From: Oscillospiraceae bacterium
GTDB taxonomy: Bacteria > Bacillota > Clostridia > Oscillospirales > Ruminococcaceae
Assembly (NCBI GenBank): GCA_017544185.1
Contig: JAFYEQ010000159.1
Span: forward strand, 1-5,557
Reading direction: 5' to 3'
Length of the DNA: 5,557 nt
A program made the translations under genes and the position numbers. Below, piece by piece: positions 1 through 5,557 of this stretch; the first letter of the stretch is position 1, and each line of letters begins with the position of its first letter. The notes under the pieces are model-generated. The model saw only the letters and a list, made by a program, of their open reading frames with translations. It searched no databases and was not told the DNA's origin.

Positions 1-3000
1 ATGATCCTTATGAACGTCAAACGATACCTGACCGCATTCCTGTGCGTGCTGTTCACGCTTGCCCTGATACATCCGGCTGTATATGCCGAGGCCGCCAAGC
101 GCCGAGACCTGCTGGGCACGAATACAGTATACACCGCCATACTCTACGACTCCCTCAACGGGCTGCCCACGTCCGAGGCCAATGCCATCGCACAGAACGA
201 GGACGGCTTCATATGGATCGGCGGGTACAGCGGTCTCACGCGATATGACGGGTCGGAGTTCTACCACTTTGATTCCAAATGGGGCATATCCAGCGTGTTC
301 AGCCTGTACGTAGACAGCAAGGACAGGCTCTGGATCGGCACCAATGAGGACGGCATCGCCTACTTCGACAAGGGCGAGATCGTCACCTATGGCAGGGTAG
401 AGGGTCTGCGCTCCTACTCAGTGCGTGCCATAAACGAGGACAGGAACGGCAATATCATCATAGCCACCACTCAGGGCCTGGCCTACGTAGGTCAGGATAT
501 GCAGGTGCATCTGATAGACAGCCCACAGGTCAACTCCGAGTACATCACCAGCCTTGAGAAGGGCAGGGACGGCGTGATCTACGGACTTACGCTGGACGGT
601 GCGTTCTTCGAGCTGGAGGACCTGAAGGTCACGTCCTTCTTCGAGCCCGACAACTTCGGCACCGAGGACATCATCAACTCGATCTATCCCGATCCCGATA
701 TCAAAGGCATGTTCTATATGGGCACCACGGGCTCCGAGGTGCTGACCGTATCCATCGACAGGGACATACACATCACCCGCAGGCGCTCCACCAGAGATCT
801 GAAGAACATCAAGTCCATGCTGAAGAACAACGGTATACTCTGGATAGCCGCCACCAACGGTCTGGGGTATATCGACGAGAACTCCGCGTTCCACATGGTG
901 GACGATGTGCCGCTGGACAACTCCATCGGCCATATCATGCGCGACCATGAGGGCGACCTGTGGTTCACCTCCACGAGACAGGGCGTGCTGAAGCTGGTGC
1001 CCGACCGCTTTACCGATATAAGCAAGTTCGCAGGCATCGGCTCTCAGGTCATCAACTCCACCTGCATCAGCGGCAGTGATCTCTATCTCGGTACGGACGA
1101 AGGACTGATCATACTCGACAAGGACCATCTCAACAGGATCGACAACGAGCTGTCCAAGATGATGGAGGATGTGCGCATACGCTGCATCAAGGCCGACCGC
1201 AGGGGAGACCTGTGGCTGTGTACCCACGGCGACTACGGTCTGGTAAGGTACGATCCCACCACCGGCGAGATCACCTGCATCGACGAGCAGCACGGTCTGG
1301 ACGCGGGCAAGGTCAGGACGGTGCTGGAGTTGTCAGACGGCAGGATGGCTGCTGCCACGGGCAACGGCCTGTATATAGTGGACGGCGACAAGGTGACCGA
1401 GCACTACGGCCACGAGAACGGCATAAGCACCACGGAGATACTCTGCGTGGCAGAGGCTCCCAACGGTACGCTGTATCTTGGCAGCGACGGCGCGGGCATA
1501 TACGCCGTAGACGGCAACAGAGTGCGGGTGCTGGGCTTTGACGACGGGCTCACCAGCGGCGTCGTGATGCAGATCAAATACGACGAGAGACGGGATCTGT
1601 TCTGGATCATCACGTCAAATTCCATAGAGTACATGAAGGACGGAGTGATCACCCCCGTTACCAACTTCCCTTACTCCAACAATCTGGACATGTACTTCGA
1701 CAACAAGGGGAACGCATGGGTGCTGTCCTCCAACGGTATATATATCACCGAGGCGGACGACCTTCTCACGGGCAAGGATCTGGACTACAACTTCTACAAC
1801 GTGAAGAGCGGTCTGCCCTATATCACCACCAGCAACTCCAGGAGCTTCTTGGACCGTGAGGGGCATCTGTACATATCCGGTACTACCGGCTGCTGCATGG
1901 TCAACATCAACGCGGACTACACCAACAACGATACCGTGAAGCTGGTCATACCCATGGTGGAGATAGACGATGAGACCGTCGTCGTTGCCGATACCGACAC
2001 CGTGAAGGTGCCTGCGGGCGCAAGGAAGCTCACTGTGGATATGTTCGCCATAACCTACGCGCTGAACAATCCCCGCATCAGCTACTATCTGGAGGGCTTC
2101 GACCCCGCGCCCATACATACCACCAAGCAGGAGATGCACGCCGTCACCTATACCAATCTGGACGGCGGACAGTACGTCTTCCATCTGGACGTGATCGACG
2201 AGAACACGGGAGAGATAAGCAAGACCAAGACCATCACCATCGTCAAGGAGGCGTCCCCCTACGAGAGCCCGCTGTTCTGGACGGTGCTGGCAGCTGCGGT
2301 GATACTGGCCACCGTGATCGTCATGTGGCAGATATTCCGCAAGAAGACCGCCGCTCTTGTGGCTCAACAGGAAGAGGACCGCAAGTTCATCACACAGATC
2401 ATGCATACCTTCGCCAACTGCGTGGATATGCGCGATCAGCAGAACCAGGGGCACTCCTTCAGAGTGGCATACTATACCCGCCTGCTGGCCCAGAAGCTGG
2501 CATGGAAGAGGGGCTATACCGACGATATCGTACATGAGTACTACAATATCGCTCTCCTGCACGACATAGGCAAGCTGAGCATCCCCGATGCCATACTCAA
2601 CAAGCCCGGCCGCTTAGACGACGACGAGTTCCTGATCATGAGGTCCCACGCCGCAAAGGGCGAGGAGCTGCTGAAGAACGTTACCGTGGTCAGGGATCTG
2701 GCGGTAGGTGCGGGCTGTCACCATGAGAGGATCGACGGCAAGGGCTACCCCAGAGGACTGAAGGGGGATGAGATCCCCGACGTGGCCAAGGTCATAGCCG
2801 TGGCTGATACCTTCGACACCATGTACTCCACAAGGCCTTACCGCAAGCAGATGCTGCTCTCCGATGTCATAGCGGAGCTCAAGCGCATATCCGGCGCTCA
2901 GCTGGACGAGGAGGTCGTGGCTGCCATGGTAGAGCTCTACGATGAGGGCGAGCTGGACCGTCAGAAGGTGGACGAGGCCGTGGCCCGCGCAAAGCATCCG

Positions 3001-3117
3001 ACAGACCATGAGACCGATGAGGAAAAGCAGAAGAAGTCGAAGAAGCTGGAGGAGGACAATAAGAAGTTCATGGAGAGCCTGGGGCTCATATCCGATGATG
3101 AGGAGGACGGGAAATGA
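1..3117 (+). CDS. Membrane sensor: Reg_prop beta-propellers, Y_Y_Y domain, TM helix and HD-GYP c-di-GMP phosphodiesterase
   Basis: Predicted to sense an external ligand and hydrolyse cyclic-di-GMP in the cytoplasm. Residues 4-29 form a signal peptide (Lys7-Arg8, hydrophobic core, likely cut after VYA29). Residues about 45-640 carry repeated blade motifs of the two-component-regulator propeller type, such as FIWIGGYSGLTRYDG (70-84), RLWIGTNEDGIAYFD (109-123) and DLWLCTHGDYGLVRYD (403-418); I count 14 at 38-45 residue spacing. Residues about 675-748 resemble the Y_Y_Y domain (ISYYLEGFD, GGQYVFHLDV). One TM helix lies at about 758-779. The HD-GYP domain spans about 797-980: GHSFRV (His818), LLHDIGK (His854-Asp855, Lys858), HHERIDGKGYP (907-917), ADTFD and RPYR (945-948). 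All signature residues are present, so an active phosphodiesterase is likely. The tail (about 982-1038) is highly charged. The first ATG is the first base of the window, so the true start could be upstream; Met4 (base 10) would also give a good signal peptide. Family assignment is confident; the ligand is unknown. Confidence 0.9.
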   Translation: MILMNVKRYLTAFLCVLFTLALIHPAVYAEAAKRRDLLGTNTVYTAILYDSLNGLPTSEANAIAQNEDGFIWIGGYSGLTRYDGSEFYHFDSKWGISSVFSLYVDSKDRLWIGTNEDGIAYFDKGEIVTYGRVEGLRSYSVRAINEDRNGNIIIATTQGLAYVGQDMQVHLIDSPQVNSEYITSLEKGRDGVIYGLTLDGAFFELEDLKVTSFFEPDNFGTEDIINSIYPDPDIKGMFYMGTTGSEVLTVSIDRDIHITRRRSTRDLKNIKSMLKNNGILWIAATNGLGYIDENSAFHMVDDVPLDNSIGHIMRDHEGDLWFTSTRQGVLKLVPDRFTDISKFAGIGSQVINSTCISGSDLYLGTDEGLIILDKDHLNRIDNELSKMMEDVRIRCIKADRRGDLWLCTHGDYGLVRYDPTTGEITCIDEQHGLDAGKVRTVLELSDGRMAAATGNGLYIVDGDKVTEHYGHENGISTTEILCVAEAPNGTLYLGSDGAGIYAVDGNRVRVLGFDDGLTSGVVMQIKYDERRDLFWIITSNSIEYMKDGVITPVTNFPYSNNLDMYFDNKGNAWVLSSNGIYITEADDLLTGKDLDYNFYNVKSGLPYITTSNSRSFLDREGHLYISGTTGCCMVNINADYTNNDTVKLVIPMVEIDDETVVVADTDTVKVPAGARKLTVDMFAITYALNNPRISYYLEGFDPAPIHTTKQEMHAVTYTNLDGGQYVFHLDVIDENTGEISKTKTITIVKEASPYESPLFWTVLAAAVILATVIVMWQIFRKKTAALVAQQEEDRKFITQIMHTFANCVDMRDQQNQGHSFRVAYYTRLLAQKLAWKRGYTDDIVHEYYNIALLHDIGKLSIPDAILNKPGRLDDDEFLIMRSHAAKGEELLKNVTVVRDLAVGAGCHHERIDGKGYPRGLKGDEIPDVAKVIAVADTFDTMYSTRPYRKQMLLSDVIAELKRISGAQLDEEVVAAMVELYDEGELDRQKVDEAVARAKHPTDHETDEEKQKKSKKLEEDNKKFMESLGLISDDEEDGK
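3101..3106 (+). promoter_or_regulatory. Strong Shine-Dalgarno for the YfcC-family carrier
   Basis: A perfect AGGAGG lies inside the last codons of the upstream HD-GYP gene, 7 bases before the ATG at 3114. With the ATGA stop/start overlap it fixes the start of the carrier and indicates translational coupling. Confidence 0.85.
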
Positions 3118-4553
3118 CGATACCCAAGAAGACGGCCGTCTCCTACAAGGGAGCCTCCGACAGATCACACAAGACCCTGAACCCCCTTGCCATAATAGCA
3201 GTCGTGATAGTGATATGCGCTGCGCTGACGTATATCATCCCTGCGGGGAAGTACGACAGATACGTGGATGAGACCACGGGGATAGAGCTCATAGACCCCG
3301 ACAGCTTCCACTTCATAGAGCGTTCTCCCGCTGATCCCCTGAGCCTGTTCACGTCCCTTACCATGGGAATGCAGAACAGCGCGGAGATCATATTCTACCT
3401 GCTGATCATAGGCGGCATGTTCGGCATAGTCAACGCCACCAACGCCCTCAACGTGGGCATAGCGGGGCTCCTCAAGAGCATAAAGGGCAAGGAGATCGTG
3501 ACGATCCCGCTGCTGATGATCATGTTCGGCTGCGGATCCGCGTTCTGCGCCAACTTCGAGGAGTATCTGGTGTTCGTGCCGATCATACTCGCGCTGTGTA
3601 TCACCTCGGGCTACGATTCGCTGACCGCCATAGGCATCATATTCATGGCTGCCACCGCAGGCTACGGCGGAGGCATGACCAATGCGTTCACCGTGGGACG
3701 GGCCCAGGAGATCGCGGGACTGCCCTTGTACTCGGGCTTCAGCTTCCGCTTGCAGATATTCATATTCCTGCTGGGGTCATCCATAGTCTATGTCATGGTA
3801 AGGGCGCACATGATCAAGAAGACGCCGAAGCTGTCGCTGGTATACGACCATGACAGGCAGTACAACGCGGACAAGCACCTCAACCTCGCCAAGGTGCCCA
3901 AGCTGTCCGGAAGGCAGTTCATCACCCTTATGCTGTTCATAGCGGGCATGGTATACTCGGTATTCATGGTGGTCATCAAGCAGTACTACGTGGACGAGCT
4001 CTCGGGCATATACCTGGCGATAGGCATAATGTGCGGCATAGCAGGCGGGCTCTCCGTCAACAAGATATGCCTCTCCTTCGTCAAGGGCGGTGCGGAGATG
4101 CTGCTGCCCTGCTTCGTCATAGGCGCGGTCAACGCTGCCATCGTGCTATTCAACGGCTCCAACGTGCTCGACACCATACTGTACCTGTTCGCTCACATCA
4201 TCTCGATCGTGCCCGGGTACATACGGGCCGTGATGATGTTCCTGCTCCACGACGTGTTCAACGTGGTGGTCCCCTCGGGATCCGCACAGGCGACAGTTAC
4301 CATGCCGCTGATGATACCGCTGGCCGATGCTTCGGGCATCACAAGGCAGACTGCTGTCATAGCTTATCAGCTGGGCGACGCCCTCACCAATGTCCTTGCT
4401 CCCACGGGCGGTGAGATCCTCGCTGCCATAGCCATATGCAAGATACCCTACAGCAAGTGGGTACGCTACCTGCTCCCTCTCTTCGCAATATGGACGGTCA
4501 TATCCGTATTCTTCGTGATCATCGCCGTCCGCACCCATCTGGGACCCTTCTGA
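3114..4553 (+). CDS. YfcC family transporter (DcuC / C4-dicarboxylate anaerobic carrier superfamily)
   Basis: A 479-residue polytopic inner-membrane carrier, close to the usual length of about 470-510 for the YfcC family. A basic N-terminus is followed by a first helix at about 22-43 ending in YIIPAGKYDRY, a family-typical segment. Roughly 12 hydrophobic helices follow (for example 89-110, 128-142, 150-166, 210-229, 268-289, 327-347, 452-472). Family-like motifs are NFEEYLVFVPI (147-157), the re-entrant-loop-like VVPSGSAQATVTMPLMIPLAD region (385-405), RQTAVIAYQLGDALTN (411-426) and LAPTGGE (428-434). Family members are annotated as C4-dicarboxylate carriers or basic amino acid antiporters, and most lack a proven substrate, so I name none. 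The start is supported by AGGAGG at 7-base spacing and by the 4-base ATGA overlap with the HD-GYP sensor gene. The coupling suggests the sensor and carrier respond to the same or related compounds; that is inference. An intrinsic terminator follows the stop codon. Confidence 0.9.
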   Translation: MTIPKKTAVSYKGASDRSHKTLNPLAIIAVVIVICAALTYIIPAGKYDRYVDETTGIELIDPDSFHFIERSPADPLSLFTSLTMGMQNSAEIIFYLLIIGGMFGIVNATNALNVGIAGLLKSIKGKEIVTIPLLMIMFGCGSAFCANFEEYLVFVPIILALCITSGYDSLTAIGIIFMAATAGYGGGMTNAFTVGRAQEIAGLPLYSGFSFRLQIFIFLLGSSIVYVMVRAHMIKKTPKLSLVYDHDRQYNADKHLNLAKVPKLSGRQFITLMLFIAGMVYSVFMVVIKQYYVDELSGIYLAIGIMCGIAGGLSVNKICLSFVKGGAEMLLPCFVIGAVNAAIVLFNGSNVLDTILYLFAHIISIVPGYIRAVMMFLLHDVFNVVVPSGSAQATVTMPLMIPLADASGITRQTAVIAYQLGDALTNVLAPTGGEILAAIAICKIPYSKWVRYLLPLFAIWTVISVFFVIIAVRTHLGPF

Positions 4554-4574
4554 ATAGTCAGGACCTACGGGAGC

Positions 4575-4602
4575 GTTGAGAGTGGAGAGTTGAGAGTTGA
4601 GA
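4575..4602 (+). repeat. Heptanucleotide tandem repeat, four units of GTTGAGA
   Basis: Four consecutive 7-base units: GTTGAGA (4575-4581), GTGGAGA (4582-4588, one T-to-G change), GTTGAGA (4589-4595) and GTTGAGA (4596-4602). It starts 21 bases after the carrier stop codon and lies upstream of the terminator, so it is probably transcribed as the 3' untranslated end of the operon. It has no self-complementarity. It is similar in style to the short heptad repeats scattered between genes in some bacterial genomes; function unknown. Confidence 0.8.
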
Positions 4603-4612
4603 TCCGGCTCGG

Positions 4613-4626
4613 GACCTCCGGAGGTC
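4613..4626. repeat. Perfect 14-bp palindrome between the operon and recJ
   Basis: GACCTCCGGAGGTC is fully self-complementary with no spacer. As RNA it could form only a short hairpin (5 bp around CCGG). No T run follows, so it is not an intrinsic terminator by itself. It could be a site for a dimeric DNA-binding protein or part of the structured 3' untranslated region; neither can be shown from this window. Confidence 0.5.
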
Positions 4627-4647
4627 GGGAACGGGATGATATCAGAT

Positions 4648-4691
4648 AACGGGAACGCTCGAACGATCGTTCCCGTTTTCAGCTTCTTTTT
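4648..4691 (+). terminator. Rho-independent terminator of the sensor-carrier operon
   Basis: A perfect 10-bp inverted repeat, AACGGGAACG (4648-4657) and CGTTCCCGTT (4668-4677), encloses a 10-base loop. It is followed by TTTT (4676-4679, partly in the stem) and, after a short gap, TTTTT (4687-4691). It sits 94 bases after the carrier stop and before the recJ promoter. A second palindrome, GAACGATCGTTC (4661-4672), overlaps the loop and right arm and offers a competing, weaker fold. The interrupted T tract makes it slightly less than ideal. Confidence 0.75.
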
Positions 4692-4700
4692 AAAACCCTA

Positions 4701-4729
4701 TTGTATTTTCCGATCATATATGTTATAAT
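4701..4729 (+). promoter_or_regulatory. Sigma-70-type (housekeeping) promoter for recJ with extended -10
   Basis: The -10 hexamer TATAAT (4724-4729) matches consensus at all six positions and is preceded by TG one base upstream (4721-4722), making an extended -10. A weak -35, TTGTAT (4701-4706), sits at the optimal 17-base spacing. Transcription would begin near 4736, giving a leader of about 50 bases before the recJ ATG. This is the most AT-rich stretch of an otherwise GC-rich window. Confidence 0.75.
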
Positions 4730-4786
4730 AAGAGGATAGGGCCATACTGGCCATGCCCATGGAATACGATGACACACGGTGATGAT

Positions 4787-5557
4787 ATGATAAAGAGATG
4801 GAACGTACCGCATATAGATGAGGATAAAGCCCGATCTCTGGCGCAGGCAGGCGGCATAAGCGTGCTGGCAGCCAAGGTGCTGGTGGGGATGGGCATAGAG
4901 GATATCGGAGCCGCTGCCGCCTTCTTCGGACAGGACGAGGACGGGACGGAGCTGGACTGGGGAGACCCCTTCGATATAGCGGACATGCAGAAGGCGTGTG
5001 ACATCATCAATGCCGCTGTGGACAGCGGTGAGCTCATATGCGTATACGGCGACTACGACTGTGACGGCATCACATCCACGGCTGTGCTCACAGGCTATCT
5101 CGAGAACATCGGTGCCAACGTCACCGCATTCATAAACGAACGGAACATGGGCTTCGGGCTCAACTCCGATGCTATACGCTTGCTGGGAGAGCAGGGCGTA
5201 CAGCTTATCATAACAGTAGACAACGGCATCGCCGCCATTGCAGAGGCGGACCTGTGCAAAGAGCTCGGCATCACGCTCATAGTCACAGACCACCATCAGC
5301 CCGGGGACGTGCTCCCCGACTGCGCTGCGGTCGTAGACCCTCACCGCGCCGATGACAGCTCTTCCTTCAAGTCCTTCTGCGGCTGCGGCGTGGTGCTGAA
5401 GCTCATCGCCGCCATGGAGGGCGGGGATATGGAGATCGCGCTGGAGCAGTACTCGGATCTGGCTGCCATAGCCACCGTAGCGGACGTGGTGTCCCTCACG
5501 GGGGAGAACCGCAAGCTGGTCAAACGCGGACTGAAGATGCTGGAGAACACCGAGAAC
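4787..5557 (+). CDS. recJ: Single-stranded-DNA-specific 5'-3' exonuclease RecJ (N-terminal part, truncated by window end)
   Basis: The reading frame is open to the last base; 257 residues are visible of a protein normally about 560-800 long. RecJ is a cytoplasmic DHH-family, metal-dependent nuclease that degrades single-stranded DNA 5' to 3' in RecF-pathway recombination and in mismatch and base excision repair. Visible motifs are DPFDIADMQKA (60-70), motif I VYGDYDCDGITSTA (86-99), the GFGLN segment (122-126, usually GYGLN or GYGMN), ITVDNGIAA (142-150), the DHH motif VTDHHQPGDVLPDCAAVVDP (166-185), GCGVVLKL (199-206) and IATVADVVSLTGENRKLVKR (228-247). The expected metal-binding Asp and His residues (D89, D91, D93, D145, D168, H169, H170) are present. 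The start at 4787 gives MIKRWNVP, the usual form of RecJ N-termini in clostridia, and has a weak GGTG (4778-4781) upstream; an in-frame ATG at 4769 would add six residues. The C-terminal domains are outside the window. Confidence 0.93.
   Translation, partial: MIKRWNVPHIDEDKARSLAQAGGISVLAAKVLVGMGIEDIGAAAAFFGQDEDGTELDWGDPFDIADMQKACDIINAAVDSGELICVYGDYDCDGITSTAVLTGYLENIGANVTAFINERNMGFGLNSDAIRLLGEQGVQLIITVDNGIAAIAEADLCKELGITLIVTDHHQPGDVLPDCAAVVDPHRADDSSSFKSFCGCGVVLKLIAAMEGGDMEIALEQYSDLAAIATVADVVSLTGENRKLVKRGLKMLENTEN

Noticed and set aside
418..1293. Long open frame on the - strand opposite the propeller region (291 codons)
   Set aside because: It is antisense to a clear domain-bearing gene and its translation resembles no family I know. 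Such frames arise because the sense codons that would create antisense stops (TTA, CTA, TCA) are rare here.
1615..2562. Long open frame on the - strand (315 codons) opposite the Y_Y_Y, TM and HD-GYP start
   Set aside because: Same reasoning: it is a codon-bias shadow rich in His, Val and Gly with no recognisable domain, facing conserved sense-strand motifs.
4613..4626. The 14-bp palindrome as a second intrinsic terminator
   Set aside because: The hairpin would be very short and no T run follows; the stem at 4648-4677 with its T tracts is the better terminator.
4636..4728. Possible 30-codon ORF in the intergenic region, start ATG 4636, stop TAA 4726-4728
   Set aside because: It runs through the terminator stem and into the recJ -10 element, has no convincing ribosome binding site, and the peptide shows no recognisable feature.
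4769..4786. Upstream in-frame start for recJ at 4769
   Set aside because: It would add MTHGDD before the family-typical MIKRWN start. GGAA upstream is at short spacing, so it cannot be excluded, but 4787 fits the family better.
4554..4786. CRISPR array, riboswitch or tRNA in the intergenic region
   Set aside because: The 7-bp units have no spacers, there is no cloverleaf or CCA-type end, and the short recJ leader of about 50 bases is too small for a known riboswitch class.
4679..5344. Open frame on the - strand (221 codons) opposite recJ and its promoter
   Set aside because: The + strand frame carries all the RecJ motifs up to the window end; the antisense frame has no recognisable motif.

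Overview
The window holds three genes on the + strand from what looks like an anaerobic Bacillota (Clostridia), probably a Ruminococcus-like member of the Oscillospirales. The pointers are the RecJ with a GDYDCDG motif, the moderately GC-rich coding sequence combined with a strong preference for the Ile codon ATA, the strong AGGAGG ribosome binding site, and the pairing of a c-di-GMP enzyme with a YfcC-type carrier. The assignment to a group is inference; no rRNA or other marker is present.

Region 1 (1-3117) encodes a 1038-residue membrane sensor. It has a signal peptide, a large extracytoplasmic beta-propeller region in which I count 14 Reg_prop-like blades (enough for two seven-bladed propellers), a Y_Y_Y domain, one transmembrane helix, and a cytoplasmic HD-GYP domain with its key motifs intact. 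The outside half resembles the sensor of Bacteroidetes hybrid two-component systems, but the output is a predicted cyclic-di-GMP phosphodiesterase rather than a histidine kinase. Region 2 (3114-4553) overlaps it by 4 bases (ATGA) and encodes a 479-residue YfcC/DcuC-family membrane carrier. The two are almost certainly co-transcribed and translationally coupled, which suggests that ligand sensing, c-di-GMP turnover and uptake or exchange of a small carboxylate or amino acid are linked. The ligand and the substrate cannot be read from the sequence.

Region 3 (4554-4786) is a 233-base intergenic stretch. In order it holds a four-unit 7-bp tandem repeat, a 14-bp palindrome, an intrinsic terminator that ends the operon, and a near-consensus promoter with an extended -10 element. 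Region 4 (4787-5557) is the first 257 codons of recJ, the single-strand-specific 5'-3' DNA exonuclease, cut off by the window end. recJ appears to be transcribed from its own promoter and to be functionally unrelated to the upstream operon.

The most interesting element is the propeller/Y_Y_Y/HD-GYP sensor coupled to a transporter. The parts belong to known families, and I see nothing that requires a wholly new system.
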